NCBI RefSeq assembly: GCF_013177455.1 | Contig: NZ_CP053660.1 | Coordinates: 1,922,001-1,986,000, forward strand | DNA: 64,000 bases | Direction of reading: 5' to 3' | DNA from: Nocardioides marmotae | Lineage (GTDB): Bacteria > Actinomycetota > Actinomycetes > Propionibacteriales > Nocardioidaceae | Part shown: positions 31,284 through 39,805 of the stretch, piece after piece | Layout: every line of letters begins with the position of its first letter | Numbering within the stretch: position 1 is the first letter of the stretch | Program-made: the position numbers and the translations under genes | The notes under the pieces: model-generated | What the model was told of the DNA's origin: nothing | Seen by the model: only the letters and a program-made list of their open reading frames with translations | Databases searched by the model: none

Positions 31284-31947
31284 GGGTGGAGTGCTTCGAG
31301 CCGGGCAGGTCGACGCGGAGGAACGCGTCGCCGAGCTCGCGGGTGAGCGTGTCGAAGCGGCGGCCGACCATCCGGTCGCCGCGGTAGCGCAGCCCGAGCA
31401 CCTGGCAGCCGGCGGCCGCCCGGGACCGTACGACGTCGAGGTCGGCGGGGGAGAGCTGGAGGTCGGCGGCCCGCCGTCGGCCGAGCGGGAACGGCGTCGA
31501 GGGCTGCGCCAGGACCGGCGCGGCGACCGCGTCGTCGACCATCATCGCCAGTGCGAAGCCGCCGGTGAAGCACATGCCGAGCGCCCCGACGCCGGGCCCG
31601 CCGACATCCGCGTGGAGCGCGCGGGCCAGCGACCGCAGCCAGCCCGCGACGGGCGTCGTCTCGCCGGCGGCGAGCATCGACATCTCCCGGCTGATGCAGA
31701 TCTGCGCCATCGCGCGCGCCACCGAGGCCGGGCCGACGGGCGCCTCGGCCCGGCCGAACAGCTCGGGCATCACCACGGTGTGGCCCGCGACGACCAGCTC
31801 GTCGGCGTACCGGATCACCTCCGGGGAGATGCCCGGGATCTCGTGGATCAGCACGACGCCGGGCCCCTCGCCCTTGCGGTACGTCGGGTGGCCGGTGCCG
31901 GCGGCGTCGACGTGCTCGCCGCGGGTCCAGGTGTCGAGGAGCGCCAT
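31213..31947 (-). CDS. dienelactone hydrolase family protein
   Basis: This 244-residue alpha/beta hydrolase of the DLH branch has GVVLIHEIPGISPEVIRYAD near residue 30 (glutamate of the DLH triad), GALGMCFTGGFALAMM near 122 (cysteine nucleophile in G-x-C-x-G-G) and a C-terminal histidine in LPGSKHSTLTLHRH near 220. The cysteine nucleophile favours thioester-like or lactone hydrolysis. The stop codon lies directly against a repeat copy. Substrate not known. Confidence 0.85.
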   Translation of the reverse strand: MALLDTWTRGEHVDAAGTGHPTYRKGEGPGVVLIHEIPGISPEVIRYADELVVAGHTVVMPELFGRAEAPVGPASVARAMAQICISREMSMLAAGETTPVAGWLRSLARALHADVGGPGVGALGMCFTGGFALAMMVDDAVAAPVLAQPSTPFPLGRRRAADLQLSPADLDVVRSRAAAGCQVLGLRYRGDRMVGRRFDTLTRELGDAFLRVDLPGSKHSTLTLHRHQDAADAVLAFFAERLRG

Positions 31948-31957
31948 GGTCGCGAGT

Positions 31958-32233
31958 ATGGGTACCGGCCGGCCCGTGACGGAACGGCGTGTCCAGCTGG
32001 TGATGCCCCACCAGCTCTTCCTGGACCACCTCGACGCGCCGCCGGGCACGACGTACGTGCTCGTCGAGCACGACCTGCTCTTCCGCCAGTACCGCTTCCA
32101 CACCCAGAAGCTCGTCCTCCACCGCGCCTCGATGCGCCGCTTCGCCGGCCGGTTGCGCGCGGCCGGCCGCGACGTCGAGGTGGTCGAGACCTCGGCCGGC
32201 CACACCCGGCGCGCGAAGCCGTGGCTGGTGTGA
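31958..32233 (+). pseudogene. N-terminal fragment of a cryptochrome/photolyase-related protein
   Basis: The 91-codon frame (or 85 from GTG at 31976) encodes PHQLFLDHLDAPPGTTYVLV, then EHDLLFRQYRFHTQKLVLHR and ASMRRFAGRLRAAGRDVEVV. This is the start of FeS bacterial cryptochrome/photolyase (DPRP) proteins, which are about 500 residues long. The frame stops after the first Rossmann-like segment and a complete 2H phosphoesterase gene follows within 15 bp. All FAD- and FeS-binding parts are missing, so it is a remnant, although a short expressed peptide is possible. Confidence 0.7.
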
Positions 32234-32247
32234 GGAATGCTGGCCTG

Positions 32248-32751
32248 ATGCCGCTGCACGCGCTCGAGCTGGTGCCCGACGAGGCCGGTCAGGAGGCGGT
32301 CCGCCACGACTGGGAGAAGCTCCGCGAGGCCGGGCTGCCCTCGCAGCTGGACCACCGGGGCCCCACCAACGCGCCGCACCTGACGGTGGTCTCCGCGGCC
32401 GAGCTGCCCGACGCCGCGATCGACGTGGCCTCGGCGCGGCTGGGCTCGCTGCTGCCGTTCCGCGCCCGGTCGGCCGGACTGCTGCTGCTCGGCGGGGAGC
32501 GGCTGACCGTCGCCCGCGCGGTCGACATCGACGACGACGTCGTACGACGCGTGCTCGCCGTGCGGGTCCAGGTGCCCGACCGCGCCCACCTCGGCTGGTT
32601 GCCGCACGTGACCCTCGCCCGGCGCCTGCCGCGCGAGGACGCCCAGCGGGCGGTCGACGCCCTCGGTCACGAGGACGTGGTGCTCACCTTCACCCGGCTG
32701 CGTCGGTGGGACCCCGACACCGGGCGGGTCACGACCGTCGCCGGCTGGTGA
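32248..32751 (+). CDS. 2H phosphoesterase/2'-5' RNA ligase family protein
   Basis: This 167-residue protein has the two HxT motifs of the 2H superfamily, PHLTVVSAAEL near residue 43 and LPHVTLARRLP near 122, at the expected spacing. Such enzymes hydrolyse or form 2'-5' or cyclic phosphodiester bonds in RNA or nucleotides. It lies 15 bp after the photolyase remnant on the same strand and ends before a bidirectional hairpin. Substrate unknown. Confidence 0.85.
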   Translation: MPLHALELVPDEAGQEAVRHDWEKLREAGLPSQLDHRGPTNAPHLTVVSAAELPDAAIDVASARLGSLLPFRARSAGLLLLGGERLTVARAVDIDDDVVRRVLAVRVQVPDRAHLGWLPHVTLARRLPREDAQRAVDALGHEDVVLTFTRLRRWDPDTGRVTTVAGW

Positions 32752-32795
32752 GCCGTCGGCGGGGGCGGTGACTCAACTACCCCGAAATCGCCGAA

Positions 32796-32828
32796 CGGCG
32801 ACTCCCGATGCGTGATCGGGAGCCGCCG
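32796..32828. terminator. bidirectional terminator between the 2H gene and the cold-shock gene
   Basis: An 8-bp stem CTCCCGAT/ATCGGGAG with a GCGTG loop is extended by five further pairs (CGGCG/CGCCG) past one mismatch. It lies 22 bp beyond the minus-strand cold-shock stop and 45 bp after the convergent gene's stop. Confidence 0.7.
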
Positions 32829-32849
32829 TCGGACGGAGTGCGGTGGGGC

Positions 32850-33053
32850 TCAGACAGCCCGGACGTTCTCGGCCTGCGGGCCCTTGGGGCCGGCGACGAC
32901 GTCGAACTCGACGCGCTGGTCGTCCTTGAGGGACTTGTAGCCGTTGCCCTGGATGTTGCTGTGGTGGACGAACACGTCAGCGCCGCCGCCCTCCTGGGCG
33001 ATGAAGCCGAAACCCTTGTCGTCGCTGAACCACTTAACAGTGCCGTTAGTCAT
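32850..33053 (-). CDS. cold-shock protein (CspA family)
   Basis: This 67-residue single cold-shock domain has RNP1 KGFGFIAQ near residue 13 and RNP2 DVFVHHSNI near 27, opening [11 protein letters not shown]. It binds single-stranded RNA and DNA and acts as an RNA chaperone. A leader of well over 100 bp lies upstream, as for cold-induced csp mRNAs, beginning near a hairpin at 33195-33217. Confidence 0.97.
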   Translation of the reverse strand: MTNGTVKWFSDDKGFGFIAQEGGGADVFVHHSNIQGNGYKSLKDDQRVEFDVVAGPKGPQAENVRAV

Positions 33054-33194
33054 GATGCTGATCCTTCGTGTCGGTAGCAGCGGGCGACCTGTTGCCCGCT
33101 GCGGGGCTGAAGCAAAGCGAGGCGCCTGATGCCGACGTACGAAACGAAGAAGACCAAGGACAAGCGATGAGCTCGGCGACCGCAAGGCCGCCAG

Positions 33195-33217
33195 GTTGGG
33201 GAAAAACCCCCTTCAAC
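33195..33217 (-). other. stem-loop at the start of the cold-shock gene leader
   Basis: On the minus strand GTTGAAGGGGG, TTTTT and CCCCAACC form a hairpin with a five-base T loop about 145-165 bp upstream of the csp start. It lies where a transcription start or leader structure would be expected. The region 33054-33290 has no protein gene. Confidence 0.45.
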
Positions 33218-33289
33218 TGACGTAACCGTAGCACCGCTGGGCGCCAGGCCCCACATCCGCGACGTGGTCGACGGTGGCGCGCACCGACG

Positions 33290-33498
33290 TTTCATCGGCC
33301 GGCCGACGAAACTGCCGGTGGGCCGATGAAACTTCATCGGCCAAGCGCGAGCTCTATCGGCCGGCCGATGAAACTGCCGGTGGGCCGCTGAAACTTCATC
33401 GGCCAAGCGCGAGCTCTATCGGCCGGCCGACGAAACTCCCGGTGGGCCGCTGAAACTTCATCGGCCAGGCGCCAGCTTCAGCGGCCGGCCGATGAAAC
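33290..33498. repeat. three tandem 62-bp units of the GGCCGGCC repeat (locus 2)
   Basis: Units begin at 33295, 33357 and 33419 with a partial fourth at 33481. Each contains the palindrome core CGGCCGGCCG, a GAAACTSCCGGTGGGCCGMTGAAAC block and a TTCATCGGCCAAGCGCGAGC block; the second and third palindromes (GGCCGATGAA...TTCATCGGCC) interlock with the first. Unit identity is high, with a few changes. The stretch 33054-33549 holds no gene otherwise. The same unit recurs at 58.7 kb. Confidence 0.85.
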
Positions 33499-33549
33499 AT
33501 CCAGAAGCCACCCCGTGCCGATCCGCAGCCCGGCATCTATGGTTCCCGC

Positions 33550-34782
33550 GTGACCGAGACCCCGCTCACGTCCCTGCCCGCGGAGCTGCGCGAGCCGCTC
33601 ACCGACGAGGAGCAGCGCGTCCTGGGCGCGCTGCTGGAGAAGCAGGTGACGGTCCCCGCGTCGTACCCGATGACGCTCAGCGGCCTGCGCACCGCCTGCA
33701 ACCAGACCAGCAGCCGCGAGCCGGTCACGGCGTACGAGGAGCAGGCGGTCGAGCAGGTCGGCCGGCGGCTCAAGGACCGCGGCCTGGTGCGGATCGTCTG
33801 GTCCGACACCGGCCGGCGGACGTTGAAGTACCACCAGGTGCTCGACGACGTGCTCGGCCTCGCCGACGACGAGCGCGCGCTGCTGACCGTCCTGCTGCTG
33901 CGCGGCCCCCAAGCGCCGGGGGAGATGCGCACCCGCTCGGAGCGGCTGCACGCCTTCGCCGACCGGCAGGCCGCCGAGGACACCCTGCGGCGGATGGCCG
34001 GGCGCGGGCTGGTCGAGGAGCTGCCCCGGCGCCGCGGCGACCGCGACGCACGCTGGCGCCACCTGCTCGGCGGGACCGAGGAGCCGGTGGCCGAGGCCGC
34101 GGCCGACGGCCCGGTCGTGCTGCCCGCGGACCGCGACGACCGGGTGCGGGCGGCCTACGGCACGATCGCGGCCGACTACGCCGACCGATTCGCGGACGAG
34201 CTGGGCGACCTGCCGTTCGAGCGGTGGCTGCTCGACCGCGTCGCCGCGGACGCGGTCGCCGCCGGCCGGCCGGTGGTCGAGGTGGGCTGCGGGCCGGGCC
34301 ACGTGACGGCGTACCTCGCCGCGGCCGGGGCGGACGCCACCGGCCTCGACCTCAGCCCCGAGATGGTGGAGCAGGCGCGGGCCCGCTTCCCCGACGCGAC
34401 GTACGACGTCGGCGACCTGCGGCGCCTGGTGCGGCCGCCGGCCGCGGACGGCTGGGCCGCGGTGCTGGGGTGGTACTCGCTCATCCACCTCGCGCCCGCG
34501 GAGCTGCCGGACGCGGTGGCCGCGCTGGCTCGTCCGCTCGCCCCCGGCGGCCGGCTCGTCCTCGCGCTCCACAGCGGCGGCCCGCAGCGGGTGCGGCACG
34601 TCGAGGAGTGGCTCGGCCACCCGGTCGACCTCGACGTGGTGATGCACGACGTCGCCGAGGTCCGCGCCGCCGTGGAGGCGGCCGGGCTCGGCGACGTCGA
34701 GTGGTACCGGCGCGGCCCGGTCGCCTCGCGGGGCGAGACGACCGAGCGGCTCTACGTGCTGGCGACCCGGCCGGGGGCCTAG
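33550..34782 (+). CDS. DUF480 winged-helix protein fused to a SAM methyltransferase
   Basis: This 410-residue protein has an N-terminal DUF480 domain (about 15-185; LTDEEQRVLGALLEKQVTVP, YPMTLSGLRTACNQTSSREP), which is two winged helices. A class I methyltransferase follows from about residue 195 (VVEVGCGPGHVTAYLAAAGA, DATGLDLSPEMVEQARARFP, GWYSLIHLAP). DUF480 proteins (YceH) are usually free; the fusion suggests a DNA- or regulator-linked methylation. The target is unknown. The stop shares the palindrome CTAG with the convergent transporter stop. Confidence 0.85.
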   Translation: MTETPLTSLPAELREPLTDEEQRVLGALLEKQVTVPASYPMTLSGLRTACNQTSSREPVTAYEEQAVEQVGRRLKDRGLVRIVWSDTGRRTLKYHQVLDDVLGLADDERALLTVLLLRGPQAPGEMRTRSERLHAFADRQAAEDTLRRMAGRGLVEELPRRRGDRDARWRHLLGGTEEPVAEAAADGPVVLPADRDDRVRAAYGTIAADYADRFADELGDLPFERWLLDRVAADAVAAGRPVVEVGCGPGHVTAYLAAAGADATGLDLSPEMVEQARARFPDATYDVGDLRRLVRPPAADGWAAVLGWYSLIHLAPAELPDAVAALARPLAPGGRLVLALHSGGPQRVRHVEEWLGHPVDLDVVMHDVAEVRAAVEAAGLGDVEWYRRGPVASRGETTERLYVLATRPGA

Positions 34783-36098
34783 GCCGCGACCTCCGCCCGC
34801 TCGACGACCGGCTCCTCGCCGAGCGCGTCACCGCGGGGAGCGTCGTACGCCGCCTGGTCGAGCAGGCCCTCGCGCTTGGCCACGATCGTCGGCACGAGCG
34901 CCTGGCCGGCGACGTTGGTCGCGGTCCGGATCATGTCGAGGATGGGGTCGATCGCGAGCAGCAGCGCCACGCCCTCGACGGGCAGGCCGAGCGTGGACAG
35001 CGTCAGGGTCAGCATGACCACCGCGCCGGTCAGCCCGGCGGTCGCGGCCGAGCCGATCACCGAGACGAACGCGATGAGCAGGTAGTCCTGGATGCCCAGG
35101 GGGATCCCGAAGATCTGCGCCACGGTGATCGCGGCCAGCGCCGGGTAGATGGCCGCGCAGCCGTCCATCTTGGTGGTCGCGCCGAAGGGGACCGCGAAGG
35201 AGGCGTACTCCTCCGGGACGCCGAGGTTCCGCGTCGTCACGCGCTGGGTGAGCGGCATGGTGCCCACCGACGAGCGCGAGACGAACGCGAGCTGGATGGC
35301 CGGCCAGGCCCCGGTGAAGAACTTGACCGGCGAGAGCCCGTTGAGCCGCAGGATGACCGGGTAGACGACCAGCATCACGATCAGGCAGCCGACGTAGACG
35401 TCGATGGTGAACGTGGCCAGCGGGCCGACCAGGTCCCAGCCGTAGGTCGCGACCGCGGTGCCGATCAGGCCGAGCGTGCCGAGCGGCGCGAGCTTGATGA
35501 TCCACCACAGGACCTGCTGGATGACCGCGAGCGCGGAGCGCATGAAGCCCAGGAACGGCTCGGCGGCCTCGCCGGCCTTGAGCGCGGCCGCGCCGACCAC
35601 GAGGGCGACGACGACCAGCTGCAGCACGTTGAACGACACCCCGCCGTCGCCCGCGGAGAGGCCGAGGAAGTTCGCGGGGACCAGGCCGGTGAGGAAGTCC
35701 AGCCACGAGCCGGTGCCGCCGTCGTACGACGCGCCCTCCGGCACGACGTCGGCCGCCTTGCCGGGGTCGGTCAGGATGCCGAGCCCCAGGCCGACGCCCA
35801 CGGCGACCAGCGAGGTCACCATGAACCACAGCAGGGTCTGCGTGGCCAGACGGGCGGCGTTGGTGACCTGGCGCAGGTTGGCGATGCTGACGATGATCGC
35901 GGTGAGCACCAGCGGCGGGACGGCGGCCTTGAGCAGGCCGACGAAGACGTCGCCGATGGTGGCGAGCGTCGTCGTCAGCCACTCGGTCCCGGTGGTGCGG
36001 GCGAGGAGGCCCAGCAGCACACCGAGGACCAGACCGGCGACGATCTGGGCCCAGAACGGGACCCTGCGCACGACGCGCAGGGCCGAGGGGTTCGACAT
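34779..36098 (-). CDS. dicarboxylate/amino acid:cation symporter (DAACS family)
   Basis: This 439-residue protein has eight to nine helices and two re-entrant hairpins. Typical segments are RSSVGTMPLTQRVTTRNLGV near 270 (serine-rich hairpin), FGATTKMDGCAAIYPALAAI near 300 (NMDGT-like motif, here KMDGC) and AATAGLTGAVVMLTLTLSTL near 350. Members import C4-dicarboxylates, glutamate or aspartate with Na+ or H+. It overlaps the convergent gene stop by four bases. The C-terminus is acidic and short. Confidence 0.9.
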   Translation of the reverse strand: MSNPSALRVVRRVPFWAQIVAGLVLGVLLGLLARTTGTEWLTTTLATIGDVFVGLLKAAVPPLVLTAIIVSIANLRQVTNAARLATQTLLWFMVTSLVAVGVGLGLGILTDPGKAADVVPEGASYDGGTGSWLDFLTGLVPANFLGLSAGDGGVSFNVLQLVVVALVVGAAALKAGEAAEPFLGFMRSALAVIQQVLWWIIKLAPLGTLGLIGTAVATYGWDLVGPLATFTIDVYVGCLIVMLVVYPVILRLNGLSPVKFFTGAWPAIQLAFVSRSSVGTMPLTQRVTTRNLGVPEEYASFAVPFGATTKMDGCAAIYPALAAITVAQIFGIPLGIQDYLLIAFVSVIGSAATAGLTGAVVMLTLTLSTLGLPVEGVALLLAIDPILDMIRTATNVAGQALVPTIVAKREGLLDQAAYDAPRGDALGEEPVVERAEVAA

Positions 36099-36162
36099 GG
36101 CAGGACCTTTCGGAAGGGACTCCTGCCCAACACGGCCCTGCCCGGGGCCATGCCCCCGCCTC

Positions 36163-36180
36163 GCGTGAGCCGGCTCACGC
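36163..36180. terminator. 18-bp perfect palindrome between hsd4B-like and symporter genes
   Basis: GCGTGAGCCGGCTCACGC has 7-bp arms around CCGG. It lies 15 bp past the stop of the minus-strand kstD/MaoC unit and upstream of the symporter gene, so it may terminate that unit or be an operator of the symporter. Confidence 0.5.
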
Positions 36181-36194
36181 CTCGGCCCGCCTGA

Positions 36195-37076
36195 TCAGGC
36201 CAGGTCGAGCACCACGTCGCCGAGCACCGGGGAGCCGTCGCGGTCGCCGCCGGCGATCTCGGCCGAGGCCAGGACCCGCCCGTCCTCGCACCACCCGCGG
36301 GTGCGGATGGTCTCGCCGGGGAACACGACACCGGCGAACTTCGCTGCGAACCCGGCGACCTTCGCCGCGTCCCCGTCGAGCAGCGCGTCGGTCAGCGTGC
36401 GCAGCACGATCCCGTAGGAGCACAGCCCGTGCAGGATCGGCGCCGGGAAGCCGGCGGCCGCGGCGAAGGCCGGGTCGGCGTGGAGCGGGTTCCGGTCGCC
36501 GCAGAGCCGGTAGAGCAGCGCCTGCTGCGGGGTGACGTCGTACGACGCCTCGGTGTCGGGCGCGCGGTCGGGCAGGGCCACCGGGGTCGAGGACCCGCGC
36601 TCACCGCCGAAGCCGCCCTCGCCGCGCACGAAGATCGAGGACCGCACCCGCCACAGCTCGCGGCCCTCCGGGGAGGTCGCGACGCCCTCCTGCCAGATGA
36701 CCGCGGCCTTGCCCTTGTCCCAGACGTCGGTGAGCGTGGTGGCGATGGTGGCCGTGCCGCTGGTGGGCAGCGGTCCGCCGGTCACGGTGATCGCCTGCGA
36801 GCCATGGACGACCTGGGCCAGGTCGATCTCGCAGCCCGGCAGGTCCAGCGGCGGCGGGTCGGTGGCGTGGAAGGTCGGCGCGACCACGCCGAAGGACGGC
36901 AGCACCTGGAGGCTCGGGCCGTCGAGGGTGTAGCGCAGTGCGGCGGGGGAGAGGTTGTCGCCGGCGCGCGAACCTGCGCCGATGCCGAGGTGGTAGAGCA
37001 GGACGTCGCTCTCGGCCCAGCTGAACTCGCGGGAGCCGAGGTCGGCGCCGATCGCCACGGACGGGTCGATGGGCAT
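36195..37076 (-). CDS. MaoC-family 2-enoyl-CoA hydratase beside kstD (Hsd4B/ChsH3-like)
   Basis: This 293-residue double hot-dog hydratase has an N-terminal degenerate domain (ESDVLLYHLGIGAGSRAGDN, then QVLPSFGVVAPTFHATDPPP) and a C-terminal active domain with the hydratase-2 motif YRLCGDRNPLHADPAFAAAA near residue 190 and PILHGLCSYGI near 212. The same pair (kstD plus MaoC gene) occurs in M. tuberculosis (Rv3537-Rv3538), where the hydratase works in side-chain beta-oxidation of cholesterol. Its start overlaps the kstD stop by one base (TGATG). Confidence 0.85.
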   Translation of the reverse strand: MPIDPSVAIGADLGSREFSWAESDVLLYHLGIGAGSRAGDNLSPAALRYTLDGPSLQVLPSFGVVAPTFHATDPPPLDLPGCEIDLAQVVHGSQAITVTGGPLPTSGTATIATTLTDVWDKGKAAVIWQEGVATSPEGRELWRVRSSIFVRGEGGFGGERGSSTPVALPDRAPDTEASYDVTPQQALLYRLCGDRNPLHADPAFAAAAGFPAPILHGLCSYGIVLRTLTDALLDGDAAKVAGFAAKFAGVVFPGETIRTRGWCEDGRVLASAEIAGGDRDGSPVLGDVVLDLA

Positions 37077-38821
37077 CAGGCGGTCTCCTCCTGGCTGGTG
37101 GTTGCGGGGGTGGCTGCGGGCCGGGCGGCGGCCGCGGCGAGGTCCTCGGCGGCGAGGTAGCCGAAGACGAGCGCCGGGCCGATCGTGCCACCGGGACCGG
37201 GGTAGGTGTGGCCCATCACGGCGGAGGAGACGTTGCCGGCGGCGTACAGGCCCTCGAGCACCGAGCCGTCCTCGCGCAGCACCCGGGCCCGCTCGTCGGT
37301 GACCAGGCCGCCCTTGGTGCCGAGGTCGCCGGGGACGATCTGGACGGCGTAGAAGGGGCCCTCGTCGATGGTGTGCAGCGAGGGGTTCGGCTTGACCGTG
37401 GGGTCGGAGTAGTACTTGTCGTAGGCCGACTCGCCGCGGTGGAAGTCGGCGTCGACGCCGGTCCGCGCGAAGCCGTTGAACCGCTCGACGGTCCGCTCCA
37501 GGGTCGCGGCGGGGACGCCGATCTCGGCGGCGAGGCCGGCGAGGGTGTCGGCCTTCTTGACCACGCCCTCCTTGTACCACCGGCCGGGGAAGGGCTGGCG
37601 CGGCATGAGGCCGGCGAAGACGTAGCGGTTGCGGTAGCGCTGGTCGAGGACCATCCACGACGGCACGTGCCCGACGCCGGTCTGCTCGCCGCGGTAGATC
37701 TCGTGGACGGCCTCGACGTAGGGGAGCGCCTCGTTCATGTACCGCTCGCCGGCCTGGTTGACGATGATCGACCCGGGCAGGTTGCGCTCGGCCAGGCAGA
37801 ACCACGGGCGCCCCGGCAGCGGGATCGTCGGGCCCCACCAACCGTCGTCCATCAGGTCGGTGCTCGCCCCGGCGCCCATGCCGGCGACGAGCCCGGCGCC
37901 GGTGTTGTTCTGCGAGCCGGTCGTCCACTCCACCGAGGTCGGCCGGGGCAGGTACTTCTCGCGCAGCTCGGCGTTGCGCTCGAAGCCGCCGCTGCCGAGG
38001 ACCACGCCGCGGCGGGCGCGGACGACCTGCTCGACGCCGTCGCGCAGCACGCGCACGCCGGTGACCCGGCCGTCCTGGACGACGAGGTCGCGCAGCTCGG
38101 TCTCGTAGTGCAGCGGCACGCGGGCGTCGGCCAGGCCCTGGCGCAGCCCGATCGCGATCGCGTTGCCCATGGCGTACATCCGTCGCCGCAGCAGGCCCGC
38201 GAGGATCCGCTTGAGGGTCACCTTGACCATCGTCAGCGGCCCGCGCAGCGTGCGCATGCCGAGGCTGATCTTCCGGAAGTCGGCCTGGGTGACGATCATG
38301 TTGGCCGGCGCCTTGGTGTACGGCGGGTGCAGCCGCTCGAGCTCGGCGCCCAGGAAGCTGGCGTCCAGCGGGACCGGCTCGACGGTCCGGCCCTTCGGCC
38401 GCCCTCCGGGCTGCTCGGGGTGGTAGTCGGCGTAGTCGGGGACCCAGGTGAACCGCACCGGCGTGCGGGCCTTGAGGAAGTCCATGACCTCCGCGCCGCG
38501 GTCGACGTAGGTGTCGCGGCGGACCTTGGGGACGACGTCGCCGACGATCGAGTCGAGGTAGAGCTTGGAGTTCTCCAGCGGATCGTCCTGGCCGGCGGCC
38601 TTGAGCGCGTAGTTGCCCGGGATCCAGACGCCGCCGCCGCTGCGGGCCGTGGACCCGCCGAAGTAGGCGCTCTTCTCCAGCAGGATCGTGTCGAGGCCGC
38701 GATCGGCGGCGGCGAGCGCGGCGCTCATGCCGGCCGCGCCGGCGCCCACGACGACGACGTCCACCTCGCTCGGCAGGTCGGTCGGTGATCCGGTGGAGGT
38801 GGCGTGCGGTGACCCCGTCAT
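37076..38821 (-). CDS. kstD: 3-ketosteroid Delta1-dehydrogenase
   Basis: This 581-residue flavoprotein has the FAD motif [20 protein letters not shown] near residue 22 and [20 protein letters not shown] near 50. The C-terminal motif [20 protein letters not shown] near 530 carries the tyrosine and glycine that act on ring A in KstD. It introduces the C1-C2 double bond into 3-ketosteroids, which with 9-alpha-hydroxylase opens ring B. First gene of a minus-strand unit with a MaoC hydratase; the start lies 11 bp from the KstR box. Confidence 0.94.
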   Translation of the reverse strand: MTGSPHATSTGSPTDLPSEVDVVVVGAGAAGMSAALAAADRGLDTILLEKSAYFGGSTARSGGGVWIPGNYALKAAGQDDPLENSKLYLDSIVGDVVPKVRRDTYVDRGAEVMDFLKARTPVRFTWVPDYADYHPEQPGGRPKGRTVEPVPLDASFLGAELERLHPPYTKAPANMIVTQADFRKISLGMRTLRGPLTMVKVTLKRILAGLLRRRMYAMGNAIAIGLRQGLADARVPLHYETELRDLVVQDGRVTGVRVLRDGVEQVVRARRGVVLGSGGFERNAELREKYLPRPTSVEWTTGSQNNTGAGLVAGMGAGASTDLMDDGWWGPTIPLPGRPWFCLAERNLPGSIIVNQAGERYMNEALPYVEAVHEIYRGEQTGVGHVPSWMVLDQRYRNRYVFAGLMPRQPFPGRWYKEGVVKKADTLAGLAAEIGVPAATLERTVERFNGFARTGVDADFHRGESAYDKYYSDPTVKPNPSLHTIDEGPFYAVQIVPGDLGTKGGLVTDERARVLREDGSVLEGLYAAGNVSSAVMGHTYPGPGGTIGPALVFGYLAAEDLAAAAARPAATPATTSQEETA

Positions 38822-38831
38822 GGCGCAAAAC

Positions 38832-38845
38832 TGTAACAGGTTCTA
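38832..38845. promoter_or_regulatory. KstR operator between kstD and hsaG
   Basis: TGTAACAGGTTCTA matches TnnAACnnGTTnnA at every fixed position. It is 11 bp from the kstD start and 45 bp from hsaG, so one site can control both divergent units. Confidence 0.82.
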
Positions 38846-38889
38846 GCATGGCGTCCTGTCGTCCGACCCCCCCTCTGAGAGGTCCAGAC

Positions 38890-39804
38890 ATGACCAAGCT
38901 GACCGCGGCCATCGTCGGGCCGGGCAACATCGGCACCGACCTGATGTACAAGCTGCTGCGCTCCGCCGCGAACGGCGGGAGCGTCGAGCCGCGCTGGATG
39001 ATCGGCGTCGACCCGACCTCCGAGGGGCTCCGGCTCGCCGCCGAGCAGGGTCTCGAGGCCTCCCACGAGGGCGTGGACTGGCTGCTCAAGCAGGACGAGC
39101 TGCCCGACCTGATCTTCGAGGCCACCTCGGCCTACGTGCACCGCGAGTACGCCCCGCGCTACGAGGAGGCCGGCATCCGCGCGGTCGACCTGACGCCCGC
39201 CTCGGTCGGGCCGGCCGTCATCCCGCCGGTCAACGGCCAGGAGCACCTCGGCGCGATGAACGTCAACATGATCACCTGCGGCGGCCAGGCCACCATCCCG
39301 ATGGTCGCCGCGGTCTCGCGGGTCGCGACGGTGCCGTACGCCGAGATCGTCGCCTCGGTCTCCAGCGTCTCCGCCGGCCCGGGCACCCGGGCCAACATCG
39401 ACGAGTTCACCCGCACCACCGCGGCGGGCGTCGAGAAGATCGGCGGCGCCGAGCGCGGCAAGGCGATCATCATTCTCAACCCGGCCGAGCCGCCGATGAT
39501 CATGCGCGACACGATCTTCTGCGCCGTCCCGCCCGACGCCGACCGCGACGCGATCGTGCAGTCGGTCATCGCGATGGAGAAGGCGGTCCAGGAGTACGTC
39601 CCGGGCTACCGCCTGCTCCAGGAGCCCCAGATCGACGAGCCGTCGGCCGCGACCCAGGGCCAGGTGAAGGTCTCGATCTTCGTCGAGGTCGAGGGCGCCG
39701 GCGACTACCTCCCGCCGTACTCCGGCAACCTCGACATCATGACCGCCGCCGCGACCCAGGTCGGCGACAACATCGCCCGCTCGATCCTCGCCGGGAAGGC
39801 CTGA
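38890..39804 (+). CDS. hsaG: acetaldehyde/propanal dehydrogenase (acylating) HsaG
   Basis: This 304-residue NAD-dependent acylating dehydrogenase has [19 protein letters not shown] near residue 9 (Rossmann loop) and the catalytic cysteine in [17 protein letters not shown] near 130. HsaG converts the aldehyde released by HsaF (propanal from ring A) to propionyl-CoA and is channelled with HsaF. It is one base before hsaF. Its neighbour across the divergent promoter is kstD, as in M. tuberculosis. Confidence 0.92.
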   Translation: MTKLTAAIVGPGNIGTDLMYKLLRSAANGGSVEPRWMIGVDPTSEGLRLAAEQGLEASHEGVDWLLKQDELPDLIFEATSAYVHREYAPRYEEAGIRAVDLTPASVGPAVIPPVNGQEHLGAMNVNMITCGGQATIPMVAAVSRVATVPYAEIVASVSSVSAGPGTRANIDEFTRTTAAGVEKIGGAERGKAIIILNPAEPPMIMRDTIFCAVPPDADRDAIVQSVIAMEKAVQEYVPGYRLLQEPQIDEPSAATQGQVKVSIFVEVEGAGDYLPPYSGNLDIMTAAATQVGDNIARSILAGKA

Positions 39805-39805
39805 G

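Noticed and set aside
33050..33406. Minus-strand frame through the repeat units
   Set aside because: Peptides such as FHRPAD and FVGRPMK come only from translating the repeat; no gene is supported.
33290..33498. Possible CRISPR array
   Set aside because: The 62-bp units are continuous repeats with no unique spacers, and no cas gene is present.
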